DNA of 22,812 nt from Candidatus Aerophobetes bacterium Ae_b3b (GCA_005223085.1 NJBP01000036.1:1-22812), one strand, 5' to 3'. Positions 14,800-21,109 are shown, numbered from the stretch's first letter. Translations and numbers: made by a program. The notes: a model not told the origin generated them from the letters alone.

Positions 14800-15918
14800 A
14801 TGGCTGACATTGACATAACGATAATTGGCGCGGGCATCGTAGGTTTGGCAATTGTTAAGGAGCTTTCCGAAAAATACGAAAGTATTGTCGTGGTAGAAAG
14901 GCACAGCAGTTTTGGACAGGAAGCCAGTAGCAGAAACAGCGAAGTCATTCACTCTGGTATACATTACCCACCAGGTTCTTTGAAAGCTAATTTGTGTGTT
15001 GAAGGCAATAGAATGCTCTATGATATTTGTGAAAAGAATGGGATTGGTTATGAAAAATTGGGCAAATTCACTGTAGCTACAGACGAGGAAGAAATCGGTA
15101 TATTAGAGGACCTAAAACAAAGAGGCGAAGAAAACGGTGTGGATGGCCTGGTACTTTATGAACCAACTGAAATTAAGAAAATAGAGCCTTGTGTACGCGC
15201 TAAATTAGCAATATATTCTCCCAGTTCAGGAATCATAGACTCTCATGGCTTGATGAAACATTTTGCCGATGCGACAAAATCTAAGGGTGCTCTTGTCGTA
15301 TATAATTCAGAGGTCACTGATATAAAAAAAGGGAACTTTGGATTCAAGTTTAAAGTAAAGAATTCAGACGGAACGACAGAGGATTTTACTACCAAAATTT
15401 TGATAAATTCAGGGGGTCTTGACTCAGACAAAATAGCAGAAATGGCCGGCATAGATATGGATGAGGCTGGCTACAGACTACATCCTTGTAAAGGAGACTA
15501 CTTTTCCTGGAATAAAAAATCTTTAAATCATTTGATATATCCAGTGCCTGAAAAATTCTCTATTGGTATACATGCTGGTCTGGATTTAAATCACGACATT
15601 AAATTCGGGCCAAATGCTTATTTTGTAAATAAAATTGATTATGGCGTAGAGTCAGAAAAGGAAGAATTTTATAACTCTATCAGGAAATATCTCCCCACCA
15701 TAGATATTAATGACCTCTCACCGGCTATGTCTGGCATTAGACCAAAATTACAAACACAGGATGAAGACTTCAGAGACTTTGTGATTTGTCACGAGTCTGA
15801 AAGAGGTTTAGCTGGTTTAATAAACCTTGTCGGGATAGAATCCCCGGGTCTCACAGCCGCTCCTGCTATAGCAAAATATCTTTCAGAGACGGTAGATACT
15901 GTTTACAATAATTTATAA
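14800..15918 (+). CDS. LhgO/L-2-hydroxyglutarate dehydrogenase-like FAD-dependent oxidoreductase
   Basis: This 372-residue flavoprotein is of the DAO family. It has the dinucleotide fold ITIIGAGIVGLAI (GAGIVG at 10-15), an acidic end in VVVER, and SRNSEVIHSGIHYPPGSLKA, the region typical of L-2-hydroxyglutarate oxidases. The C-terminus carries GIESPGLTAAPAIAKYL, the second FAD-contact segment. Relatives also include glycerol-3-phosphate dehydrogenase-like enzymes, so the substrate is inferred only. The ATG at 14800 follows AAGGAGGAA at 12-nt spacing; an adjacent TTG at 14797 is possible. It lies 67 nt after the nusB-cca gene and is the last chromosomal gene before the tRNA-derived repeats. 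Confidence 0.85.
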   Translation: MADIDITIIGAGIVGLAIVKELSEKYESIVVVERHSSFGQEASSRNSEVIHSGIHYPPGSLKANLCVEGNRMLYDICEKNGIGYEKLGKFTVATDEEEIGILEDLKQRGEENGVDGLVLYEPTEIKKIEPCVRAKLAIYSPSSGIIDSHGLMKHFADATKSKGALVVYNSEVTDIKKGNFGFKFKVKNSDGTTEDFTTKILINSGGLDSDKIAEMAGIDMDEAGYRLHPCKGDYFSWNKKSLNHLIYPVPEKFSIGIHAGLDLNHDIKFGPNAYFVNKIDYGVESEKEEFYNSIRKYLPTIDINDLSPAMSGIRPKLQTQDEDFRDFVICHESERGLAGLINLVGIESPGLTAAPAIAKYLSETVDTVYNNL

Positions 15919-15959
15919 AATGTTTAAGAACTTGAAACCCTTTACCATAAAGATATTCC

Positions 15960-16005
15960 TGGTGCGCCTGACAGGACTCGAACCCGCGACAAGCGGTTTA
16001 GAAAA
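15960..16005 (-). pseudogene. 3' half of a tRNA-Arg (anticodon loop TCT to CCA): attachment-site remnant
   Basis: Read on the minus strand, 46 nt reproduce the 3' half of a tRNA: anticodon loop with TCT, 3' anticodon arm, GCGGGTTCGAGTCCTGT T arm, acceptor strand and CCA. It matches the intact tRNA-Arg(CCT) at 21092-21137 in 40 of 46 positions. Identity with a tRNA stops at the anticodon loop and unrelated sequence replaces the 5' half. Tyrosine integrases commonly cross over in the anticodon loop, so this is a likely att site. The next ~27 nt downstream of the tRNA end (15933-15959) also resemble the flank of the other two copies. The rest of the gene-free stretch 15919-16363 holds the short repeat at 16127 and the promoter at 16214. 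Confidence 0.8.
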
Positions 16006-16126
16006 TCAAATTCCCCTGATTATGGTGGTCGCACCAAATGAACAAATTCTAAATCTAGACTAACTTCTAGCTTTTTTTGTGTTCCCACCAATTTAGCTGA
16101 ATTTGCCTCAATTTGTACCAGTTATA

Positions 16127-16146
16127 GTCACAAATTGGTCACAAAA
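16127..16146 (+). repeat. Tandem GTCACAAA repeat, identical to the start of the 101-bp repeat
   Basis: Two GTCACAAA units spaced 11 bp apart form a 20-bp block identical to 17408-17427, and it recurs with one change at 21009. It occurs near both ends of the HEPN/MNT unit in the same orientation. Tandem direct repeats at both element ends are the arrangement of integrase arm-binding sites; that role is inferred. Confidence 0.55.
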
Positions 16147-16213
16147 TTTTTTGTTAGAAGATTTACTTTTCCTATCTATAAGATCCCTTTCATTAAATAC
16201 CGGCATAGCAAAT

Positions 16214-16305
16214 TTAACAAATTCTTGACTTCTGCTATAATAAGCAGGAAAAGACTTTAAAAAATAAACGTCAGCTACCTTTATATGTTTTCGTTACCAT
16301 AACGA
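16214..16305 (+). promoter_or_regulatory. Promoter and possible operators for the HEPN/MNT pair
   Basis: TTAACA (16214-16219), a 16-bp spacer and TATAAT (16236-16241) precede the HEPN-like gene. CTGCT/AGCAG arms (16232-16236 and 16243-16247) flank the -10. A perfect-arm palindrome TCGTTA-CCA-TAACGA lies at 16291-16305 and a related TCGTAACGA at 16336-16344. Dyads in this position are usual for self-regulated toxin-antitoxin operons; binding is not shown. Confidence 0.5.
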
Positions 16306-16363
16306 CAAACGGGTGAAATGGTCCAAATTTCCTTATCGTAACGAACTTCGGAGGGTGAGTATA

Positions 16364-16729
16364 ATGGGTAGTTTTGAAAAACATTTATCCTTGGCTAGAG
16401 AGAAATTGTCTACTCTAAAAGAAGCTTATCAAAAAAGAAGATATACAATTGTAGGTGATTTAGGTACAAAAGTAGTAGAGCAATTGGTAGAAGCAGATGC
16501 TGCCAAAAACAATAGGCATTTTGGTACTCATTCTGATAGACATGAATATTCTAATAAGAATTTCCCAGTGGATATCAGTAGGGCAATGCGAAGAATCTGG
16601 TTTGCTTATGGAGATTTAGGATATGATGGAACCAATGGGGAAAGAGCAAAGTCTGTTATGCAGAATTTAAGAGTCATTTTAGACTTTTTTGAGAAAAGAT
16701 TCGGGGAGCAAGTTGAAAAGAATACTTAA
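16364..16729 (+). CDS. HEPN-like small protein, partner of the downstream MNT protein
   Basis: This 121-residue, mostly helical protein starts GSFEKHLSLAREKLSTLKEA. R51-HFGT-H56 fits the R-x4-6-H motif of HEPN nucleases, but it sits mid-protein rather than in the usual late helix, so catalytic use is uncertain. Later segments (ISRAMRRIWFAYGDLGYDG and KSVMQNLRVILDFFEKRFG) look like two more helices of a four-helix bundle. The ATG at 16364 is chosen for its GGAGG site; the frame extends further upstream without one. The MNT gene overlaps its end by 17 nt, indicating translational coupling. HEPN-MNT pairs are known toxin-antitoxin modules in which MNT modifies the HEPN toxin. I infer that role from pairing and context. 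Confidence 0.6.
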   Translation: MGSFEKHLSLAREKLSTLKEAYQKRRYTIVGDLGTKVVEQLVEADAAKNNRHFGTHSDRHEYSNKNFPVDISRAMRRIWFAYGDLGYDGTNGERAKSVMQNLRVILDFFEKRFGEQVEKNT

Positions 16730-17291
16730 GAGAATAGTAAAAGAGCTTTCAGTTATTAGTGAGATAAGATTGATCATTTTATATGGAAGCTTTGCCAGAG
16801 GGGATTATGGTCCAAAATCAGATATAGATTTATTTATCCTTACCACTAAACAAAGAACTCTAAATGAGATACAAAACAAAATAATTGATATAGAGGAAGA
16901 AATTGGAAAGAGTATCCAACCAACAATAAGAACAGAAAAGGAATTGAAAAAAACAGATATAGGATTGCTTCAAAACCTTCTGCAGGAAGGTAAGATACTA
17001 TATTTGAAAGAACCATTTGAAATATCTGCATCAGAGATTACCAAACAGAAACCTTATGTAATTTATACGTTTCAACTAAATTCTTTAAACCAGAAAACTA
17101 AGGCAAAATTCAACAGAGAATTATATACCCGAACTAAAGAGAAACATGTTTATCAAGGACTTTTAGAAGAAATTGGTGGACAAAGATTTTCTCCAGGATG
17201 TATAATCATACCCTTTAATAAGAGAAACATTGTAGAAAAATTCTTTAGAAGATACAAAATAAAATACGCAGCAGAAAATGTTTGGAAGTAG
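16713..17291 (+). CDS. Minimal nucleotidyltransferase (MNT) domain protein
   Basis: This 192-residue protein has an N-terminal polymerase-beta-type nucleotidyltransferase domain: ILYGSFARGDYGPKSDIDLFIL carries the GS motif (25-26) and the metal-binding DxD (Asp37, Asp39). The start is taken as TTG 16713, inside the end of the HEPN-like gene, because GGGGAG lies just upstream; an earlier in-frame TTG at 16689 lacks a site. A C-terminal domain of about 90 residues (YVIYTFQLNSL, then GLLEEIGGQRFSPGCIIIP and ENVWK) goes beyond the compact MntA form. From memory it resembles stand-alone MNT proteins of archaea. In HepT/MntA systems the MNT protein neutralises the toxin by nucleotide transfer; this is a plausible but unproven role here. 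Confidence 0.75.
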   Translation: MKRILKRIVKELSVISEIRLIILYGSFARGDYGPKSDIDLFILTTKQRTLNEIQNKIIDIEEEIGKSIQPTIRTEKELKKTDIGLLQNLLQEGKILYLKEPFEISASEITKQKPYVIYTFQLNSLNQKTKAKFNRELYTRTKEKHVYQGLLEEIGGQRFSPGCIIIPFNKRNIVEKFFRRYKIKYAAENVWK

Positions 17292-17407
17292 CAGGAACCT
17301 ATCCTCTTTACTCAAAAACAGAAATTCCAAAAAATTCTTTGCAATGGGAGAAAAAGATTTGTAGGGAGGAACTATTAAGAGCTCTGGATATTTTGTGTAA
17401 AAGACTA

Positions 17408-17508
17408 GTCACAAATTGGTCACAAAAGGGGGAATTAAGAAAGTGACCGAAAAGGATAGGCGGTGAAACCATTTATAGTAAAGGGATTGCTGGTGCGCCT
17501 GGCAGGAC
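17408..17508. repeat. 101-bp direct repeat, copy 1 (tRNA-Arg 3' end plus flank)
   Basis: This block is 97/101 identical to 21009-21109. Its last 18 nt (17491-17508) are the 3' terminus of a tRNA-Arg including CCA, read on the minus strand; tRNA similarity then stops abruptly. Mismatches to copy 2 are at 17421, 17430, 17484 and 17494. In one plus-strand frame the block ends an open stretch (17249-17446) with KRLVTNWSQKGELRK and a stop, which might be the tail of a lost gene. Copies 1 and 2 bound the rsgA-methyltransferase-cupin unit; this copy also closes the HEPN/MNT unit. Confidence 0.85.
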
Positions 17509-17581
17509 GTTGTTAGAACTTTTTTCGAAGAAGATATAGAGATCCCAATCTACGATATTCCGCTACAACAACGGGTGAGAC

Positions 17582-17618
17582 CACCCTAACCCAAATCTCA
17601 GTATTTGTCAATCTGGTG
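17582..17618. repeat. Island motif, copy R1
   Basis: This 37-bp block matches R2 (20921-20957) in 33 of 37 positions. Its core CCAAATCTCAG...CAATCTGGT matches R3 (18244-18270) in 23 of 27. All three copies have the same orientation. R1 lies beyond the 3' end of the cupin gene, 74 bp from the 101-bp repeat. Read on the minus strand it contains TTGACA, 17 bp, TAGGGT, so it could also be a promoter remnant. The rest of the gene-free stretch 17292-17673 is the 101-bp repeat and unassigned sequence. Confidence 0.6.
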
Positions 17619-17673
17619 TGTGGAGGAAAAGAAAGGAAAACGTCTTAATGCGCCTTTCACAGTAAGCACTATA

Positions 17674-18219
17674 CTATTTCTCTTGCAAATATCGTCGCCG
17701 CAAGGTCAGTCCAGCATCGGTTGGATCGGGACGCTCTTCGATGAGTTCCTCCGCAGGTACAGTGTGAAATGAGACAACCACCCAGTTGTTCTTGGGAACA
17801 ACAGCTCGATGCCAGATACCAGGCGGAATGAATATCCATCTTCTGTCTATTGGGGATTCGGAGGCGCTAGTGAGACGATGAGAGCACCATTCTGGCCCAA
17901 TCCTTAGCTGAAGGTCACCTTCGCCTCGATACGACATCATCCGCTGGTGGCTGTTGGGGTGCCTCTCAGATCCTGTGTTGGCTTGGGCACGAAGAACGAA
18001 CACCCAACTTGAACAGATCGCCTTTGGCAATCTGTTCCTATAGATGGGTAACGGTACTGGCTCCCAAGCTAACGAAGCTTCAAAGTCGTGACTCAGCTTG
18101 CGTTCAACTCGCAAGACTATCGAATCAATCCTTGCCTTAGCGGATTTATGTGTGACGACTGCATCAAGAATCTGGAGAATCTTCTCCTCACCTTTACCTA
18201 TCTTTGAACCCATTTTCAT
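17674..18219 (-). CDS. Cupin-fold protein of unknown function
   Basis: This 181-residue protein has one cupin barrel in its C-terminal two thirds. ERHPNSHQRMMSYRGEGDLQL (85-105) resembles cupin motif 1, with His87 and His91 as candidate ligands. FIPPGIWHRAVV (130-141) is motif 2, with His137. The first 70 residues are charged and not recognised. Many small cupins bind a metal and act as sugar isomerases, dioxygenases or sensors; no function can be chosen. The ATG at 18219 follows GGAG at 8-nt spacing. Motif R3 lies just 25 nt upstream. The base composition looks GC-richer than the surrounding chromosome, in line with transfer as part of the tRNA-linked island. Confidence 0.7.
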   Translation of the reverse strand: MKMGSKIGKGEEKILQILDAVVTHKSAKARIDSIVLRVERKLSHDFEASLAWEPVPLPIYRNRLPKAICSSWVFVLRAQANTGSERHPNSHQRMMSYRGEGDLQLRIGPEWCSHRLTSASESPIDRRWIFIPPGIWHRAVVPKNNWVVVSFHTVPAEELIEERPDPTDAGLTLRRRYLQEK

Positions 18220-18243
18220 TGGTGAGCTCCAAGAACAGACTAG

Positions 18244-18270
18244 CCAAATCTCAGTACTCGCGAATCTGGT
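18244..18270. repeat. Island motif, copy R3
   Basis: This 27-bp core is related to R1 and R2 and sits immediately upstream of the cupin gene. R1 and R3 therefore bracket the cupin as a block of about 660 bp, and R3 and R2 bracket the methyltransferase-rsgA block. R3 lacks both the TTGACA and the TAGGGT hexamers seen in the other copies. Confidence 0.55.
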
Positions 18271-18336
18271 TCTGGGGACTCGTGGTGCTGATTCAAATAC
18301 TGCCTTGCCTGCCTATCAATGAAACCATTGGTACCA

Positions 18337-18388
18337 CGCCCCCTATCGGTCCAGTCATAATATTAGGCTAAAGACCGAAAAGGGGGCG
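18337..18388 (-). terminator. GC-rich hairpin downstream of the methyltransferase gene
   Basis: CGCCCCCT plus CGGTC (18337-18351) pair with GACCG plus AGGGGGCG (18373-18388), with small internal loops. It lies in the 325-nt gene-free stretch 18220-18544 between the methyltransferase and cupin genes. No U-tract follows on either strand, so it may only be a transcript end or a stabilising stem. Nothing else but motif R3 is visible in this stretch. Confidence 0.4.
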
Positions 18389-18544
18389 GGTCGGGAAAAT
18401 CTTTATACTCAGACTGCTGTTTCAATCACTTCTTCTGTTTCCCGTAGAAGATCTCTTCCATTATGGTGTCCTGACCCCCATTTACCTATTTCGCTTGACG
18501 ATAATCACACCTTCTTGATTCTATTCCCCCAGGTAAATGTATCA

Positions 18545-19282
18545 TCAGTACTTGGCTGGATTTAGAACATATATTGCCCATCCCATGTATTCACGGCCAT
18601 ATCTAAGATACTCATCCTGAGCTTTGTGAAGATGGTCAATGACCTCCTGACGTTCTGGATGTTCTGGATTCTCCTCTAACCATCGAATGAGTCCATACCA
18701 GTTATCCGCTTCATATCTATCCCAGTCGTCATGGCTGGCTCGTACCACATATTCAAAGTCAAAATCCTCCTCACGTGCGATTTGCCAGAGCTCGTGCTCC
18801 GTGTGGACCTGCTGTGTTTCTGCGTATTCTGGAGGAATCTGTTGCTGGAGCCAGTATGGCTCCCCTATGACGAGTTTTCCTTTTGGGTGAATCACTTCCT
18901 TCATGGCACGAATGGTTGGTCTATACCCACCCCAGATGAAGGATGCTCCTACGCATGCGGCAATATCAAAGACCTGCTTCTCAAATGAATGCTCGGACGC
19001 ATTTGCACAAATAATCTCAATACGATTAGTCAATCCGAGTTTAGACATCTTTTTTTTGGCCCGGTTGCAGGCATGCTCACGAATATCGACTCCTGTTCCG
19101 CAAACACCAAATTGCTTTGCCCAGAGCGCCAACACCTCGCCATAACCACAGCCAAACTCGATGACGCGGCTGCCTTCCTTAAGTCCCAAGACTCTGCCAA
19201 TAGTGAGTACTTTCTCTGGTGTGGAGGGATTGACTAATTCCATGTAGCGCTCTGAAATATTGACCAAATCAAAGAAATTCAT
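18545..19282 (-). CDS. Class I SAM-dependent methyltransferase
   Basis: This 245-residue protein has a Rossmann-type SAM-binding fold. Motif I is RVIEFGCGYGEVLAL (GCG at 44-46), an acidic end of strand 2 lies in GTGVDIREHA, and a motif II-like segment lies in VFDIAACVGASFIWGG. Then comes KEVIHPKGKLVIGEPYW, the usual post-motif III region of UbiE/SmtA-like enzymes. The acidic, Trp- and Tyr-rich C-terminal third probably forms the substrate cap. The acceptor is unknown; it resembles uncharacterised YjhP-like proteins. The ATG at 19282 overlaps the stop of the preceding truncated gene (ATGA), so translation is probably coupled. It is the last gene of the rsgA operon, and the composition differs from the flanking chromosome. 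Confidence 0.85.
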   Translation of the reverse strand: MNFFDLVNISERYMELVNPSTPEKVLTIGRVLGLKEGSRVIEFGCGYGEVLALWAKQFGVCGTGVDIREHACNRAKKKMSKLGLTNRIEIICANASEHSFEKQVFDIAACVGASFIWGGYRPTIRAMKEVIHPKGKLVIGEPYWLQQQIPPEYAETQQVHTEHELWQIAREEDFDFEYVVRASHDDWDRYEADNWYGLIRWLEENPEHPERQEVIDHLHKAQDEYLRYGREYMGWAIYVLNPAKY

Positions 19283-19518
19283 CTCCTACATTCTCCTTTC
19301 ATTGTCTTGGGAAATGTATATTGAATCCGCATTCCCGACTTAGGCTCTAAATCCTCGAAGAGCCTTTCTATCTGCCACATTGTATTGGACGCCGTCTGGT
19401 TTTCAAAAACCCACTCACTTCTGTATTCTGAAGAAAGAGGATATTTCTCATTCCACAAAGGATATTTTTTCTTAGTATGTTTGTTGTTAGATGCATTTAA
19501 GGTATAGTTTTTCTGCAT
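19279..19518 (-). pseudogene. Truncated N-terminus of a second SAM-dependent methyltransferase
   Basis: This 79-residue frame starts at ATG 19518 behind AAGGAA. The segment YPLSSEYRSEWVFENQTASN followed by MWQIERLFEDLEPKSGMRI matches, from family knowledge, the N-terminal signature of methyltransferases of the form YPRSSKYDPEWVLENQMGPN...L.PGMRVLDLGCG. Just where motif I (LDLGCG) should begin, the frame runs into QYTFPKTMKGECRR and stops. The SAM-binding domain is therefore missing. It lies 14 nt after rsgA and overlaps the intact methyltransferase by 4 nt. It is probably a deletion remnant that now serves only to couple translation. Confidence 0.65.
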
Positions 19519-19532
19519 TTTCTTTTCCTTTT

Positions 19533-20597
19533 TTATTGGTATTTCTTCATTTTCCTTGACCACTGACTGATCTTCTTCCATTTCTCCTCTTCAGCCCGGC
19601 GCGCTTTTTGGTCCTTGCGGGTTGCCAGATATCGAAGTTCCTTTTTCAGTTTGAGGTAGCTTTGAAATCGCTTGCTTTCGAGGGTGCCCTTTCTGAGAGC
19701 CTCTTGAACAGCACAGCCTGGTTCACTTTGATGGCTGCAGTCTCGAAAACGGCATCTCAAAGTAAGCTCCTCAATATCCTTAAAGGTTGTTTGAAAGCCG
19801 CTACGTTCACCCCACACCTGAATCTCGCGCATACCGGGATTGTCGACAATCATTCCCCCGCTCGATAGAATAATGAGTTCCCGATTGGAGGTGGTATGTC
19901 TTCCCCGATTTTCTATCTTCCGGACCGAAGAGACTCGTTGACGTTCTCGCCCCAGAAGACTATTGATGATGGTTGACTTGCCGACCCCTGAGGATCCCAA
20001 GAGAGAGGCTGTCTTTCCTCTGCCCAAGTATCTCCACAGTATATTAAGTCCCTCTCCCTTCTTGGCACTCATTGGATGAATTGAAACACCGAGAGCCACT
20101 GATTCGATTTCTTCCACGTGCTTCTCAACCTGAGGACAAAGGTCAGTTTTGTTCAGGACAACCACGGGATTCACACCCCTATCCCAGGCAAGGGTGAGAT
20201 ACCTCTCAATCCGTCGGAGACTGAAATCTGCATCCAGCCCGCTTACGATAAAAGCAGTGTCGATGTTAGCAGCAACAACTTGCTCCTCAGTGGTCTCACC
20301 TGCCACTTTGCGGGAAAAACCGTTCCTCCTGGGAAGGAGTGCATGAATCGTTGCCCTGCCCTCATGTGGCCTTAGGGATGCTGCTACCCAGTCTCCCACT
20401 TTCGGAAACGCACTTTTCGATGAGGAGCTATGGCGAAACTTTCCCGAAACCACAGCTCTAAATTCTCCATACTCTGAGTAGACTAGGTAGAGCAGTTTCT
20501 GTTCATTAGCAACTCTGACAGGAGATAGACCTTCCTCACTGTATGTTCGAAAATAATCCTGAAAAAACGAATTCCATCCTAAATCTTTTAGATTCAT
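19533..20597 (-). CDS. rsgA: Ribosome small-subunit-dependent GTPase A (RsgA/YjeQ family)
   Basis: This 354-residue circularly permuted GTPase acts in late 30S subunit maturation. An N-terminal OB-like region (about 1-100, VGDWVAA at 67-73) is followed by G4 NKTD (149-152), G5 SAK (177-179), G1 GSSGVGKS (201-208), a switch region RGRHTTSNRELI and G3 DNPG (252-255). Then comes the zinc knuckle C282-x4-C287-S-H289-x5-C295 and a basic C-terminal helix. The start LKDLGWNSFFQDYF is typical of the longer accessory RsgA paralogues rather than the core copy. The ATG at 20597 follows AAGGAGG. It is first in an operon with a complex leader, inside the tRNA-linked island, so it is probably an acquired extra copy; the host's core copy is not visible here. 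Confidence 0.93.
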   Translation of the reverse strand: MNLKDLGWNSFFQDYFRTYSEEGLSPVRVANEQKLLYLVYSEYGEFRAVVSGKFRHSSSSKSAFPKVGDWVAASLRPHEGRATIHALLPRRNGFSRKVAGETTEEQVVAANIDTAFIVSGLDADFSLRRIERYLTLAWDRGVNPVVVLNKTDLCPQVEKHVEEIESVALGVSIHPMSAKKGEGLNILWRYLGRGKTASLLGSSGVGKSTIINSLLGRERQRVSSVRKIENRGRHTTSNRELIILSSGGMIVDNPGMREIQVWGERSGFQTTFKDIEELTLRCRFRDCSHQSEPGCAVQEALRKGTLESKRFQSYLKLKKELRYLATRKDQKARRAEEEKWKKISQWSRKMKKYQ

Positions 20598-20845
20598 TGT
20601 TAGATTCCTCCTTATAAGGTCCTTGGGTGAGGACTCACAGAGGAATCCAAAAGGTATGCAATGAAAACGGCGTAATACCTTGGATTGGTAACAGAGGTGG
20701 GCTCCGCACGAATCACGAAGCTAGGACAAAAGCTACCTTAGCAAGAACGCAACTACCTCTGTGAGCCTCAGAGAAGAACAACCTGGACAATAATGCTCGC
20801 AGTGACACTCATAAAAACCTCCCGTGATCATAGTATATCAGAATT
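20598..20845 (-). ncRNA. Structured leader of the rsgA operon with alternative stems
   Basis: From the predicted start near 20845 the leader runs about 250 nt. Segment A (20755-20765) can pair with segment B (20691-20698, 8 bp, ACAGAGGT/ACCTCTGT) or with segment C (20634-20643, 10 bp, CTCACAGAGG/CCTCTGTGAG), but not both. Between B and C lies a strong hairpin (20675-20686 with 20644-20657, 12 bp and a 2-nt bulge). Segment A begins within 3 nt of the leader-peptide stop codon. The rsgA ribosome site (20607-20613) overlaps the palindrome CCTTATAAGG (20610-20619). No U-tract is present, so control of translation seems likelier than termination. I recognise no known riboswitch class. Confidence 0.55.
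20768..20812 (-). CDS. Predicted 14-residue leader peptide MSVTASIIVQVVLL
   Basis: ATG 20812 is preceded by GGGAGG at 5-nt spacing, one of the best ribosome sites in the region, and ends at TGA 20768-20770. The peptide is rich in Ile, Val and Leu. It lies between the promoter (20852-20880) and segment A of the leader RNA, so a ribosome paused here would cover segment A. Two precedents fit: branched-chain amino-acid attenuators, and macrolide-sensing Erm leaders whose pause motifs are IFVI or IAVV. SIIV at residues 6-9 is reminiscent of the latter. The reading is an inference from position and composition. Confidence 0.55.
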   Translation of the reverse strand: MSVTASIIVQVVLL

Positions 20846-20851
20846 GTTGGT

Positions 20852-20880
20852 AGCATATCATACGCGGGCGATGATGTCAA
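20852..20880 (-). promoter_or_regulatory. Consensus promoter of the rsgA operon
   Basis: A perfect TTGACA (20875-20880), a 17-bp spacer and TATGCT (20852-20857) lie on the minus strand, upstream of the leader peptide. Motif R2 begins 40 bp further upstream. Confidence 0.75.
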
Positions 20881-20920
20881 CCTTGAATCCGAGAATTCGA
20901 CGGAAGCATAATTCTGAGCG

Positions 20921-20957
20921 CACCCTAACCCAAATCTCAGCACCTGTCAATCTTGTG
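20921..20957. repeat. Island motif, copy R2
   Basis: This copy is 33/37 identical to R1 in the same orientation, and sits 51 bp inside the 101-bp repeat copy 2, upstream of the rsgA promoter. On the minus strand it too reads TTGACA, 17 bp, TAGGGT. Confidence 0.6.
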
Positions 20958-21008
20958 CTCGATGTGATGTGTCCGCTTCTTTATTTGCAACCCGGAATGA
21001 CAAGGGTG

Positions 21009-21109
21009 GTCACAAATTGGTGACAAAAGGAGGAATTAAGAAAGTGACCGAAAAGGATAGGCGGTGAAACCATTTATAGTAAAGAGATTGCTGGCGCGCC
21101 TGGCAGGAC
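21009..21109. repeat. 101-bp direct repeat, copy 2 (overlaps the intact tRNA-Arg)
   Basis: This copy is 97/101 identical to 17408-17508. It comprises 83 bp downstream of the tRNA plus the last 18 nt of the functional tRNA-Arg. Because identity continues well past the tRNA into flanking DNA, the two copies look like equivalent ends of related elements inserted one after the other. Simple short-core integration would repeat only the core. Confidence 0.85.

Noticed and set aside
15960-16036. A complete 77-nt tRNA: 7-bp ends TGGTGCG/CGCACCA can pair
   Set aside because: Only the 3' half resembles a tRNA. No D arm or 5' anticodon stem forms, and pairing would consume the CCA end. It is a tRNA fragment joined to other sequence.
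17509-17588. C-terminal gene fragment on the plus strand (open frame ending ...IYDIPLQQRVRPP)
   Set aside because: The frame looks protein-like but is under 30 codons and I recognise no family, so it is not called as a gene.
20625-20775. Possible 6S RNA, because of the long closing stem with a bulged interior
   Set aside because: It sits between a leader peptide gene and the rsgA ribosome site on the same transcript, and I could not match the 6S central bubble. An mRNA leader explains it better.
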